Source of the DNA: Cliona cf. orientalis
Taxonomy: Eukaryota; Porifera; Demospongiae; Clionaida; Clionaidae
Assembly (NCBI GenBank): GCA_963930775.1
Contig: OZ005707.1
Span: 2,542,001-2,606,000 of the forward strand
Length of the DNA: 64,000 bases
Direction of reading: 5' to 3'
This document shows positions 1 to 11,613 of the stretch, piece after piece. Under the pieces are notes generated by a model. The model made no database searches and was not told where the DNA came from. It was given only the letters and a program-made list of their open reading frames with translations. The translations under genes were made by a program, and so were the position numbers. Each line of letters begins with the position of its first letter. Positions within the stretch are counted from its first letter, which is position 1.

Positions 1-960
1 CGGGATTACAGTTAAGAGTGAAGTTCGGCCAATGGTACTTGTCAGAGAACGTAGCTCTCAGCTTTTAACCTATTCACTAGATACCAGTGTCAGATACTCT
101 ACATACTTACCGATTTTCAAGTCTCAGAAAGGCTCAAGTCCATTGAGGCCCTGAATTCTCTCATAATTACATGTACCTCATAGATTACACCATAGGTATA
201 TTGTGCTTTTCCATTTAATAGCCATACACCCCCACGGAAGAGCCATAATTACATCTGAGGGATCTAAATTTATGCCATTTTAATGAGTTCTTGATGGGTA
301 AAAATAGGTTTTTAATGAAATCTTAATGGGTAAATACCCAATTTTAATTAGCGTAAGGCGCCATTTATCGGCATGCAAATTTTCCCGATTTGTAACTCCC
401 GCCAGGAATGACGTATGAACTTGGTTCTTGCACTGAAAGGAAGCTCTTGACGTAGGCTTTCATTAACTAGAATCCAGCGAGGTAGGCCCTATTAATCAAT
501 GAGCTATAAGCGCTAATGTGCAGACATGAAAATACCATTTATCGGCAACCGGTACGTATTATCGGCACACCTATTCTTTTCCATAATGGCGAGTGCGCCA
601 TTTATTGGCACCTTGGCCTTCTCGAGCCTTTACTTGCCAGAAAATTATAGAAAAAATACCCCCAGATACTTCAGGATGTCCTCTCACTATATCTCTCTTC
701 TCATATCGATCGCTTGCATCGTCTTTGAACGGCAGCCGTGAATGTGTTGATACTACACGTAAAATCGATACTGGAGCCGTTTCAACAATATAATAAATTC
801 GTGAAGGACTTGGATGTATTCTAGGCATCAGCCTCCACCTTAAGGTACCATTAAATTGCGTGGGCGTGAGGTGGGGATATGACACCTAAACCACATCAAA
901 GTCATTAGTGAGGTGCATGATGTGTAACCACGCCCTTTTAATTGCACAGGTCTCAGGGGT

Positions 961-1560
961 GTGGCTGCTAGAGCCGGAAGTGTTCATTTAATATCCTCCA
1001 TGGACCGGAAGGGAGGGGCCAGGCCACGCCCAAAACAGCCCCACCCTGTTCCCCAAGGACCACCATTCTCAATCAAGTGCCTACTAACCACCGGAAGCCC
1101 ACAATCAATCCCAATTAAAACACACAGCTTCCTCAAGGCCAAAACACACACAAACACTTGGAGGCCGTTCTGCCACACCGCCCACGCAAGAGCTCACCTC
1201 ATTTCCTGTGTGGGCGGAGTAACAACACGTCATCGCAACCACATCCGCTTCAAACCATCGTCAGCTTCCGTCCGGCCGTACAGGCCCATCGATCGCACCG
1301 CCGTACAGTGCCTCATTAACAGACATGGCCTCACCTTTGACCTCCTGCCACGCCCCCAAAGCCTCCTGGACGGGTTCAAAGGTCACCACCGCATCCGGGA
1401 CACGCCCACCTATCGCCGCAGCCAAGTCCCCGGCCCCGATGTCCAAGCACTGGCCCGTGAAGCCACGCCCAACCGGAAGCAATAAAACCTGCATTAACGC
1501 ACACGCACACACTCCACACAGTGCCAGGAACACGCCCACATGCTTAATTAAGCCTAATTA
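961..1560. other. GC-richer block, no supported gene
   Basis: This block is richer in G+C than its surroundings and repeats the word 'ccacgccc'. Open frames exist on both strands, but they start at non-ATG codons and resemble no family I know. The minus frame beginning near 1539 has a hydrophobic N-terminus that could mimic a signal peptide. I treat the block as repeat-derived. It ends in a run of about 24 T at 1562-1586. Confidence 0.4.
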
Positions 1561-1798
1561 GCTTTTTTTTTTTTTTTTTTTTTTTTCAAGGAGACCTGAA
1601 CACTAAGCAGAAAAAAAAATTGTCCAGAAAACCACATAATACACCTAGGATGCACAGTAGAGCCAATGCAAGCCGCAGGCAGCCTAAACTTCAATTTTGT
1701 CAAAAAGTTGGTAAAAGTCATCAGAAATCCACAAAATACACCTAGGATGCACAGTAGAGCCTTACAAAGCAAGCAAACAACCTATACTCCAATTTTGA

Positions 1799-1990
1799 GA
1801 ATTTTTCTAAATAACGCACACCACGGGAATTTCCCGTTTTTCACGTAGCGCGCGGGCGGAAAACATTGCAAACGTATGGCTTCCCTATACAAACATATGG
1901 GAAACTTTAAAGGACCGTAACTTTAATTCTAAGGTGTGAATCAAAATTCCGCTTCCAAGAAATTTCCAAGTACGATCCATTCTGCGTGCT
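1799..1990 (+). repeat. Dispersed repeat R1, copy 1
   Basis: About 190 bp starting 'ttctaaataacgcacacc' and running through 'ggaccgtaactttaattcta' to 'cattctgcgtgc'. A clearly similar direct copy lies at 3091-3300. A partial inverted copy lies around 4213-4275, where 'gaagccatgcag' and 'ttttccgccc' read as the reverse complement. The motif 'cactaagcagaaaaa' also recurs near 1600, 2075 and 2490, and inverted near 4385. Confidence 0.75.
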
Positions 1991-2405
1991 CATATGAATA
2001 GTTTGTCATGAATAGCTTCCCAGAGTCTCAAACATTATTTACATTAAATCTTTTTTTTTTTTCAAGCTACCATGCACACTAAGCAGAAAAAAAAACTGCG
2101 GCACATAAGTATACGTACCTGCATTGTATAGGTTCGCACAAATTAATATGCACTTAGGCTTACTTTACATTGATTGTTTACCATGCACATACATACACTG
2201 CAATACTTTATGTACATTTGGTATATATTACTATGGTAACAACATCTAATGTCACTAAAACCATTCTTCAGTAGAGTAGAGCATCCCGGAGATAGTCAAG
2301 TCATGTTCAAAACAGCTACCCTAGCCCACAATAATTTAATCAATGTACAGTGCCTGTACGATTTAGCATTGGTATAGCATAGTAACAATACCAAGTACCT
2401 CAGGT

Positions 2406-2459
2406 GATTTCCACCCGCTCTAACTGCGCTGCAGGCGCAGTTAGAGCTTGCTGGAAATC
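2406..2459. repeat. Perfect-stem hairpin
   Basis: An inverted repeat in which 'ctctaactgcgc' faces 'gcgcagttagag' across a 4-base loop (tgca), with outer arms 'gatttcc' and 'ggaaatc'. It sits inside the repeat nest with no coding context. Confidence 0.8.
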
Positions 2460-2703
2460 ATCTAAGGAAATCATCTAAGGAGCTACCATGCACACTAAGC
2501 ACAAAAAGTTCCACATAATTAGAAACATGCATGTATATAATATTCACACGCTACAGTATAGTAATATTATTATAGTCATCCCGAGTATTACTGTAATCCA
2601 GAAACCACCACATAGTTGAGCTGGATGCCCATACAATCGGAAACAAGGCCATCTATGCTCCTAATAGAGCCTAGAAAACACAGAGTATATGATCAGTGTT
2701 GAG

Positions 2704-2873
2704 AGGTTCAGTACCAGTGGCCGCTGCAATACGTTACTTCCTACTAGTACTCAAGATCACCACAGCACACACACAAGGCTAGGGGAAGAGGTTCAGTACC
2801 TGTGGCCACTGTAACACGTTACTTTGTACTAGTACTCAAGATCACCACAGCACACACACAAGGCTAGGGGAGA
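2704..2873. repeat. Tandem duplication, 85 bp unit x2
   Basis: Two adjacent units start 'aggttcagtacc' at 2704 and 2789 and run through 'actagtactcaagatcacca' to 'aaggctagggg'. They differ at only a few bases, which suggests a fairly recent duplication. Confidence 0.85.
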
Positions 2874-3090
2874 AGCACAAAACAATTTTAGTTAGTTATG
2901 TTTCTAGAGCTCAATTAGATGTATTTTCCCACACACTGATCCACACATACAAAATGTAAAACTATAGCTGTATCACCCCACCTACCTCTCAGCAAAAACG
3001 GGAGAGTTACTGTTGTGACTGCTTCCTCATCCATTCAGCAAGTCTCTGGATACAATACCAGCTCCATGGTAGCCTATGCATGTACTGGAC

Positions 3091-3300
3091 TAGCGATTTT
3101 CTAAATAACGCACACCGGGACTCAAAACATTGCAAACACATGGCTTCGCTGTACAAACATATGGGTAAACTTTAAAGGGCCGTAACTTTAATTCTAAGGC
3201 GTGAATCAAAATTTTCTCATGTCAAATCTCGTTTTTCGACCCATTCTGCGTGCCCATGAAAAAATTACGTTCCCAAGTGCTCCCAATCCCTCCATGAATT
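3091..3300 (+). repeat. Dispersed repeat R1, copy 2
   Basis: Direct copy of the 1799-1990 repeat. It shares 'ttctaaataacgcacacc', 'gtacaaacatatggg', 'ccgtaactttaattctaagg' and 'cattctgcgtgc'. It lacks the 'gtttttcacgtagcgcgcgg' segment present in copy 1. Confidence 0.75.
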
Positions 3301-4519
3301 ATTTTTGTGTCTTTTTTTCTACTTAGTGTGTAACTACTTAGTGTTTTTTTTTTTTTTTTTTGTCGTTGCGGTTAATAGTTAAGCAAGAATGCTTTGATCT
3401 TGCTTTGATGTGGGCAATTACCGGCCTTTTCTTCAGGGGCCACTTCCGGTCGCTAATTACACGCGCATAATCATCCCTGGCCGATTCTGGACACGCCCAC
3501 CTTCGACCAAAAGCACTCGTATGGCCTCTTCGGCCACGCCCCTTCACGATTCGCTAATTGAATTAGCCATTCCTGACGCTCACGCCCACGCAATTAAATG
3601 GTACCTTAAGAGCAACTATGACAGAATAATAATCTTTCTAGCTCTTGCTAGGCCACGGTTAAGCCGCCATGAGCTGTTTCTCCCTGTGGACGCCAGATAC
3701 TTCATCCGATTTTGATCGAACTTGGTTGGTTACCGTATAGAGCTTCTTCGCCATGCCTTCTTGCCAGTAATATCATCCTTTTCTTCCTGTTTACTTTCCT
3801 TGGTGTGCAATGGCCATTGAAAGTTTCAGGTCCGTAAACGCTTCAGCGATGTCCGTATAATCCCGTAAAATACGTCGTAAACTAGATCCCGATGATTGGC
3901 ACGGGCGGTGCCGATATTACGTACATGCCGATATATGGCGGCTTACGCTATATCTAGATGGTTACCATGAAGACAATAATGAATCCTGGGGGTTATCATG
4001 CAAATGATATTGCATCTTGTTGCATTTTAATGAGTCTTGGAGGGGTCAAGCCCTCTTTTTAATTGGTTCTTGATGGTTAAAGTCAATAATTAGGCTTCCT
4101 GAGGGGATAAATCAATATTTAGTCTTCCGTGGGGGTGTATCTTTATATATTGCCATTATATATATTACACCATGATTACCTCATAACTACAGAAAAGTAA
4201 ATTGCTACTGGGAATGTAATGCTTGTATAGGGAAGCCATGCAGTTGCAATATGTTTTCCGCCCATGCACTATGTGATGGGTGGGGTTATGCCCATTCGCA
4301 AATGTGACGACCCTTACCCGAAATTGGCACATTATGTAATGCAGACTAACTGTTCTATGTGGTGATTTCTGGACAACTTTTTTCTGCTTAGCGTGCCAGC
4401 TCCCTTGGATAATATTATCAGTCTATAATATGAATAATAAAAGATTAACAATAATATTATTGTTATAATATCAAAAGCAAACACTAGCTAGAGTACAAGG
4501 GATAACAAATTTTTAGTAG

Positions 4520-7259
4520 TCAAAATGCTTTGTATACAAGAGGGCGTGCTGTCATGAACGTATCCACCATCTCATCGGTAACAGCCTCCCTTCTCTTCTG
4601 GTGCTCTCCCACAAGCTTTTGAAGGACATCAATAAGCTCTTTCTTGAGTTGCCCAGTCAACATACGGCCAGACTCGTATTCCTAGATATTATACAATGTC
4701 ATGGTGTTCATAGGCTTAACATAATAGGTTCTCACGTACTGGGATATCTCTATGCTTGGTAAATAAGGAGCACCTCAATAATGTACCATGCAGTACATGC
4801 ATACATAATGTTATCACTAATAATAAAGCACTGTAAAGTCTACTATACTATTTATAATAATGCCAAGTTGCTGTTGCATAATAGCTTACCTTCTTTATGA
4901 ATGCAAGTCGTTCATCATCTTCTAGGAAAAAGGAGAGATATTGGTACGATACATCAACATTGGTATCACCACCATGCTTTTGATGCTCTTCTTTTGTATC
5001 ACGCCCACCAGAAAATGCATACTTTTTGATCTATGCATCACATGTACAATAATTATTATTAATTATTCAATCAATCAGTGGCACAAGTCCCTATAAAATT
5101 ATATCACCTTTGACTCAATCTCTTCATCTGTGTCTGTTAGAAATATGGATGTTGTAGGATCAGATGCACTCATCTTTGACTGTGGACCTTGTAGCGCTGG
5201 GAAAAAGATTGAATGCAGCAGCGCTGGCTTATGAAATCCTAGCTTCGGGGCTACATCCCGAGTCATACGGAAGTATGGATCCTGTATAGGAAGGTCATCA
5301 ACATAGATAACACTTTTATGATCTGTCTGGGTACTCACTCCGGGTGATTACTCGACTCATAAAAATAATATCACCCAGATAATCGTAACCTTTATGAAAC
5401 TTATCTGCCATCATTGTAGCTAGTCGTGCACCCACACTAAGAAAATTATACACCTTTAAGTTAAATATAATATTATTAGAGCCATGGAGTGCCTACCACC
5501 CATCCATGCATGTGCATGTACTCCAACAATACAGCTAGTGTTTACCTGATCAATGGCACATGGAATGAGACATTGTATATCCTTGTCATTGCCAAATATT
5601 TTCGGGAATGCAGTTGGAAATGAAGGAGCAGCTTGGACAGCAGGAAAACCAATCTTTCCGATATTGTCAGAATCATTGAAGCCAAATATAGCCTTAGCCT
5701 GATTCACTGTCACACACTTTTGAATGCGCAAAACATGGCGATAAAACGTTGGCTCCGAACTGAAGAGGACAAGAAAGCATTAAAATTATATAATAATATT
5801 ATTAGTTGGTGGATAAACCTTTCGCTGCTATATTATGCAGCTTCAGCTAGTGTACCTCATGTACTCCAAGTTTGAAAAAATGAAGGTCTTCTTCATATCG
5901 AACCCACAGGCAATGATATCTTTCGCATTCTCGTGTGCTAGCCTGTTTGCGTCTTCAATGGTCAAATCTTTCCACAAGAATTTCTCATCGTCTGTCATCT
6001 GAATCACCAGTGGAACATCAAAAACATCCTGTAGATATCTATAGAAATATTAAAATATGGCTGCACTAGCTAGCTATTGTGTACATCTATGGACCTTTGG
6101 CATGGATTAAAGTATTAATTTAAAAGTGCAGCCTATAGCTAGCCAGGAAGATAACTAATGAGTCAATGAGGGTATATGCCAAGCGCAATAATAGTTCATA
6201 CTGAACGGGGCTCTAGCTCTATACTCAATACTTGAACTGTAGAATATTTGGTGTCAGATGTATTGCTCACGCACGTGAGATATTTCGCCCGATCCGATAT
6301 CAGTTGACCGGAAGTCATTCGACAGAATGGGATACGCAAAATCTTGCGGAATTTTAATTTCGCCAATCGCTCTCGATCTCGCTCAACTAATCAGCGACCG
6401 CCCCCGTTCCTAATTTCCTTGGTACGAGGTTCATAGCGAATAAGGCGCTAGTCCTAGGCTACCATGGCATAGGATCGAGCGATCACGAGTCACACGCGTA
6501 CGACTGTAAGTCTGTAGCTAGCTACAAGAATTCCAGCAACATCAAGCCACTATATAGGATCGAGAAAGAAAGAGGAGGGTTTGAAACCAAGTCTATACAA
6601 CAGCTGATTGACGAGGCACTATCTACTGCAGCTTGTCGAGCGACGGGCAAATGTGATAAAAAGTGCAACAAAAACTCTCGCGGAAATGTTGTTCGCCAAC
6701 CCCACCGGCATAATTGACGAAATTGGATACATATATAGCTACACGGTAGATCTACCAGTAATTAACATGCATGCAGAGCTCTAGCGGCTAACTTTGTGAA
6801 CATGAATGGAATGAGATGTCCAAGGTGCATTGCTTCAGATGATGGCCCTCGGCCGGTATAGAGAAAGAATGGTCGCTTCTGTTCATAGGCATCTAGGATA
6901 GTTTCTAGGTCCCTTTTAATCAATTGAAAAGATTATAGTCATTCAAATGTATAGTATAATGAAACTTGTCAGCAGTTAGCTAACCTGTGTGAAAAGAATA
7001 TTCCTCTCTGTAAGAAGTGGTGAGGCTTCTTCCCTGTCAGTGCCTCTATCCTCTCTAGTAACTTACGATCAATCCTCTGGCTTCCGAATTTATCTGATAG
7101 AGGCACACACTATATCAAATTCTGGCTGTGATTTTGCTCTAATAACTCACCAATTAGCTTGTCATAGTCAATAGTGCTCTTCCCTTTAGCAGCATGAGCT
7201 TTCCATGGTGTCACCTGCTGCTCTTCAGATTCATCCACTGAGTGCTCTGGCTCTGCCAT
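4520..7259 (-). CDS. WARS1: Cytoplasmic tryptophanyl-tRNA synthetase, 8 exons
   Basis: Charges tRNA-Trp with tryptophan (class I synthetase, cytosolic). Exons on the minus strand: 7151-7259, 6985-7093, 6793-6912, 5856-6038, 5546-5759, 5108-5281, 4890-5030 and 4520-4681. All introns are GT-AG and phases match, giving 403 aa. Visible motifs are the TGRGPSSEA segment followed by the HIGH-equivalent HLGH at residues 102-105, and KMSAS at 281-285 (KMSKS loop). The C-terminus RPLVYKAF is typical of eukaryotic cytosolic TrpRS. The N-terminus starts [10 protein letters not shown] and runs quickly into 'VTPW'; there is no WHEP domain, so the protein is shorter than the 471 aa human enzyme and closer to fungal length. 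Intron 3 (6039-6792) is the longest and carries a GC-richer insert of unknown origin near 6280-6720. The gene is head-to-head with IDO. Confidence 0.97.
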
Positions 7260-7618
7260 GATTATAGCTAGCTACCAATTTGAAATTGATTTGCTCTAGC
7301 TGAGATTATAGTTATCACTGGTAATGTTTTATAGTGTAATGATATTCATGGAGATACCATCATGCGCATCATGTCGATTCATGTGTGTATGCCGATCACG
7401 CTACATAGCTATATAGAGCCTATTGTTATTGCTATACTTCCCAAATGTAGGAGTCTCAGTTTGGGAGAATCTGCATTATTGGATGCACTGTGCATGAGTT
7501 CGTGCGTGACTGTCACAGTATAACCCCACCTTCAGCACACCCTAGCTATAAATAAGCATATAGGGCACTATCAAACTGCTAGGTATATACGTAGACTACT
7601 TAGCTACTGTGAATCAAA
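7260..7618. promoter_or_regulatory. Shared divergent promoter region, WARS1 / IDO
   Basis: These 359 bp separate the start codons of two divergent genes. A TATA-box-like TATAAATA lies at 7547-7554, about 65 bp before the IDO ATG and oriented toward IDO. A dyad tcccaaa...tttggga lies at 7439-7445 and 7460-7466 and could bind a dimeric factor. I saw no TTCNNNGAA (GAS) site and no classical ISRE. Transcription start sites are unknown, so regulatory use is inference. Confidence 0.5.
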
Positions 7619-8779
7619 ATGGAATTGGAAAGTTTTGAAATATCAGAGAAAACTGGATTTTTATCCAAGAAGCCTTCTCAGACACTTCCTGGTCCCTATT
7701 TTGGTGAGTGGGAAGGTGCGGCACAAAGAATACCACAGTTGATCGCATGCAACGGTTTAAGAAAAGAAGTCAATGAAAAGCTGCCTGAAATTGATTTCAG
7801 TGATATAACATTGCACACCGAAGAGCAATGGCAACGAGCATACATTGTAACAACATTTCTAGCTCAAGCGTACCTATGGGAGGAACTTCAAGGTTCTGAC
7901 TCACTCAGTGGACCAATAACACTACCTAAAAAGCTAGCTGATCCGTGGCATGCAACTGCAGATCACATTGGAGTCCCTCCAGTTGCAACATATGCTGCGC
8001 TTGTATTGTACAACTACTCCCTCAGAAATCCTAGTATGGAATTTGCAAGTGTTGAAAACTTGCAAGCTGCATTGAGCTTTACTGGGAACAGTGAAGAGTC
8101 TTGGTTTTTTATGGTGCACGCTCTTGAAGAGAGTATCGCAGCTGAAGGATTGAAAACAATAACGGAAGCATACAAGGCTATGTCATCCAATGATACAGAG
8201 AAGCTAGAGAAATGTTTCAAGACGATAACAGAGATATTACACAAGATGGAAGAAACTCTTACAAAAATGAAAGATGGATGTTCCCCTGATTTCTTCTACA
8301 ATAAACTGCGCCCCTATCTAGGTTTCCCCGAATGTGGAGTTGTTTATGGTGAGTCTTCAGAGGTCAAGCATTATCGTAGTGGTAGTGGAGCTCAAGATAG
8401 TGCAATTCCCGCCTTTAATTTGTTTTTGGATATCAAGCATAGTAGTGAAGAAGAAGGTATTTTGAATGATTTTGAGGTCTACATGCCAGCCAAACATCGT
8501 GAATTCCTGAAAGCTATTAAGCCAGTGAGATCCTATGTGCTTGAACATGAATCCGGAAACAATGAATTGAAGTCGAGTTTTGACGAAGCAGTTGGTGCAC
8601 TTGCATCATTTCGGACTGAACATATTAAGCTAGTAACAAGCTATATCGTTAATGTGAAAGAGGGTGAAGTTAGTGACAAAGATAAAGGAACTGGAGGTAC
8701 ACCATTTATGCGCTTCTTAAAGAACGTGAGAGATAACACTAATAACGCTATTATTGACTCAGAGATGACAGTGGCCTAA
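7619..8779 (+). CDS. IDO: Indoleamine 2,3-dioxygenase, intronless
   Basis: Haem dioxygenase opening the indole ring of L-tryptophan to N-formylkynurenine, the first step of the kynurenine pathway; cytosolic. One uninterrupted 386-residue frame from ATG at 7619. IDO landmarks in order: GFL near residue 13, the WFFMV segment at 162-166, substrate-pocket FYNKLR with Phe226 and Arg231 (same numbers as human IDO1), SGSGAQDSAIPAF at 254-266, YMPAKHREF at 288-296, His335 in FRTEHIKLVT as the expected proximal haem ligand, and GTGGTPFMRFLK at 357-367. The residue aligned with human Ser167 is His167, which is unusual relative to human IDO1 and recalls the distal His of tryptophan 2,3-dioxygenase. Length is close to the family norm. 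Vertebrate IDO genes have many introns; this one has none. Confidence 0.95.
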   Translation: MELESFEISEKTGFLSKKPSQTLPGPYFGEWEGAAQRIPQLIACNGLRKEVNEKLPEIDFSDITLHTEEQWQRAYIVTTFLAQAYLWEELQGSDSLSGPITLPKKLADPWHATADHIGVPPVATYAALVLYNYSLRNPSMEFASVENLQAALSFTGNSEESWFFMVHALEESIAAEGLKTITEAYKAMSSNDTEKLEKCFKTITEILHKMEETLTKMKDGCSPDFFYNKLRPYLGFPECGVVYGESSEVKHYRSGSGAQDSAIPAFNLFLDIKHSSEEEGILNDFEVYMPAKHREFLKAIKPVRSYVLEHESGNNELKSSFDEAVGALASFRTEHIKLVTSYIVNVKEGEVSDKDKGTGGTPFMRFLKNVRDNTNNAIIDSEMTVA

Positions 8780-10225
8780 TAATCAACCTTTGTATGACTG
8801 TATGCTACGTTAATATACTATATTATCTTTTAAAATCCCCCTTTATTGTGTGCATTTTGCTATTGCTGAATATTAATTAAATACTCAAGGAACGAAAATG
8901 GGGAGTCCACATGAAGATGACCGGAAGTCCATGTATACATTGTACAATGCAATTATTTTAATGTTATACACATGTTTATTATTATTATTATTATGCCTAC
9001 AATCTTATTGTAGCGCATCTAATATTAATTTTATTGTTGTGACATTATACATACCGTGTACCCTCGTGAAAGAGGGCCTATGGGCGGTGCCACCAAGTTA
9101 CATTGCATGGGCCAGAGTGTGAGATGTGTGCACTCAGCTATTGGCTAGCTATACTATTAACTCGATCCCCTGATCATGAGCAATTTCTGCCCAGTGTGAT
9201 GCAACAATATTATTAATCACGATTGTTGCATGACAACGATAATAATATTATAGCTAATAATGAACTACATGTATGTTGTAACAACAATGCCATAATATTA
9301 TGCATCTAATCATGTAGGAAACTAACACAGTGCTGCCTCACTACGTAAATAATGAATCCTATAATTATAACATGATGTTTTAGTAAGGAACATACCTCCA
9401 AAGAATGTAACCACCATAATAATAATTATAGGGGAATATATAATCTATAGTATTATGGCCACTAACCATTTAATTATTATACCAGTTGTGCTATTGAATC
9501 TCTTTATAGAGGTAGCTGCACATTCACCATGACGACGCCATTGGGTGCATGCTTGTTAGTCATGTCACTTATAGCAGCCATTTCCAACCAAAATTGAAAC
9601 CACGTACATAATGAAATTTAGTTGTGTAAATTTTTCGAGAGGCCCGTTTTACCGATTTTTCATGAGCATAAAAATATCTCTTACGTGACACTGTGTGCAA
9701 GTTGTGGATTGAAGCTATTTAAATAAACTGACATATCCTCCATGCAAATCATGCAACCAGACCATACATAATATTATAATCACTGCATGGTAGCCTCCAT
9801 CTATAAAATTCATACCCTAGTGGTTTATTTCCATTAATGACATGGATTGATAGCTATAGCTATAAGGATGCATATGCTAGCAACTATAATAATATTATGC
9901 AATTACAGCTGTTTGCAGTGAACTTTAAACTACCTCAGGAACAAACTCAGCCTGGTCTAGTCCCTTCGTGACTGGCAGCTAGTATAATATGTGACCAGCT
10001 GTGTGAAAAGGGACCCTTAAAGTTTGTGTTTGTCGTATGTATCTAATGTGTATGGAGTAAACAATACATGACATTGTAATAATGTATACTGTAGTCCGCT
10101 CTACGTTGGTGTCTACAAGTATACATCTGTAGAAAGCAAGTTGGCCATTGTCATGATAAAAAGTGCTCTTGTTTCCTACTAGTTACTATGAATGGTCCCT
10201 TTTCTTATAGCAGGTCACATATAGC
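8780..10225. other. Intergenic, no gene seen
   Basis: AT-rich DNA with many 'taatattat' runs. Only short non-homologous frames are present. The phrase 'accctcgtgaaagagggcc' near 9060 recurs in near-identical form at about 58000, so a small dispersed repeat is present. Confidence 0.6.
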
Positions 10226-10560
10226 TACTTAACTTTCTCAAGAATAACAAGAGTAGCTGTTTATCCCTGCATCAATAATTTTCCCAAGAATAACAAGAGT
10301 AGCAGCTGTTTATCCCTGTGTCAATGACTTTCCCATGCAAGAATAACAAGAGTAGCAGCTGTTTATCCCTGCATCAATGACTTTCCCATGCAAGAATAAC
10401 AAGAGGAGCAGCTGTTTATCCCTGCATCAATGACTTTCCCAAGAATAACAAGAGTAGCAGCTGTTTATCCCTACATCAATAACTTTCCCAAGAATATCAA
10501 GAGTAGCTGTTGATCCTAAATTGCATGCATGACTTTCCCAAGAATAACAAGCAAGCGTAA
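10226..10560. repeat. Minisatellite, ~48-53 bp unit, 6-7 copies
   Basis: The unit 'caagaataacaagagtagc' followed by 'tgtttatccctgcatcaatg' and 'actttccca' repeats without a unique spacer. Copies vary at a few bases and by a 4-base 'tgca' insertion. It is head-to-tail with no intervening unique sequence, so it is not a CRISPR array. Confidence 0.9.
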
Positions 10561-10689
10561 TATTATAGCTAATACATAATAATTGATACTATACGTACAT
10601 GTCAATTATCACTCCAGAGAAAAAAATATGAATAACGCTATTATAATAGAGCATCTGCTGATATCTGGTCTGAATTAAAGTATATATAA

Positions 10690-10975
10690 ACAGAGAATCT
10701 ACTGATTCAAGTCTTCCCCAAAACACATCACCATGTGCTATCCCATTATGCTATAGGGCTTGTGTTTTCAATAAACCATTTGTAGCTCAGTGTGGGTGCT
10801 TCTTATTCTCTAAGTCGACAGTAAATATGCAGCAAATACATATGACATTGGAGCTTCAGTATATATTGATTTTTGAATGGGTGTTTAAAGCCTTAAAAGT
10901 TTCTGCGTGGTCCACATTTACAATAATAATAATATAATCCATTTTCCTTATACACTCTGTCCAAGTTTACTCTGG
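10690..10975 (+). repeat. Dispersed repeat R2, copy 1
   Basis: Shares with 17738-18010 the ordered blocks 'agagaatct', 'attcaagtcttcc', 'aaaacacatcaccatg', 'gggcttgtgttttca', 'gtagctcagtgtgggtgctt', 'gtgtttaaagcctt', 'tctgcgtggtccacatttac' and 'acactctgtcca'. Smaller fragments recur near 11380 and 11920. No coding potential was recognised. Confidence 0.8.
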
Positions 10976-11591
10976 ACCAGGTGCACAATTCTTCACCAAA
11001 AGTCCCAAACTGTACAACATTATACATATAGCCTCATCTCCAGATCACCCACAAATATAAAGGGCCTGGAGACGAAGCTAGCTAGGTCACCGTGATGTTC
11101 ACTCTAGAAATTAAGATCGTTTGCTGTGATATTCATAATACTTTTGTAACTATAAACCAGATGGAATCATTATGAAGGCCGGTAGCTAGCATTGACTAGA
11201 TTACAGGAACAGTTGTAACACTCTGATACTTAAACCAGGAACATTCACATAGTACTATAGTAACCATCATGCTACATTTGTGGGTCTTCGTATACATGTC
11301 CTATTAGGTGCACAGGTCACTATCCTCCCTAATTGAGCAACATAAAAGCCACTATAATAATTATTATAATTATAATATACCTTTAAAAGTTTCCTGCATG
11401 GTGACAATCCATAGTATGTAGCCTCATTTACAAGATTCCATGCAGTGTATTATATTACTATAGATGTGAGTAACCGAGGAGAGGATTACAGCTATAAAGC
11501 TAGCATGCAATAATACCTGCAGGAGCCCATTAATAACACTGATATCCATTCCTTTATCATAGGCGTAGGAACCATGGGGGCTCCGGGGCTG

Positions 11592-11613
11592 CCCCCCCCC
11601 CCCCCCCCCCCCC
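11592..11613. repeat. Poly(C) run, 22 bases
   Basis: An uninterrupted run of about 22 C, followed by a short (TA)n. Its length is prone to sequencing error. Confidence 0.9.

Larger units (their letters stand above)
200..4160. repeat. Large imperfect inverted-repeat region (~3.9 kb)
   Basis: Three separate anchors pair in inverted orientation and in nested order: about 225-240 with 4129-4144 (cttccgtgggggtgta), 353-378 with 3927-3953 (around 'atcggcatg' and 'agcgtaag'), and 840-866 with 3579-3604 (an arm containing 'ggtaccttaag' and 'cacgcccacgcaatt'). The nesting points to one long foldback or inverted duplication with diverged arms and an interior carrying further repeats. Bases 1-960 contain no convincing coding exon. 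Whether it is one transposon with long inverted termini or several nested elements cannot be decided by eye. Confidence 0.55.

Noticed and set aside
961..1539. Overlapping long frames on both strands as a gene
   Set aside because: No ATG start, no motif, compositional bias of a GC-richer repeat block explains the openness.
6560..6710. Open frame ([18 protein letters not shown]) in WARS1 intron 3
   Set aside because: Short, no recognised family, ends in a stop soon after a Cys-Lys-rich stretch; may be a transposon scrap but cannot be supported.
7260..7618. Interferon-type GAS/ISRE sites in the WARS1/IDO interval
   Set aside because: Scanned for TTCNNNGAA and AGTTTCNNTTTC by eye and found none; only the TATA-like box and a dyad are supportable.
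10226..10560. Regularly spaced repeats resembling a CRISPR array
   Set aside because: Units are head-to-tail without unique spacers, drift in sequence and lie in eukaryotic intergenic DNA; this is a minisatellite.
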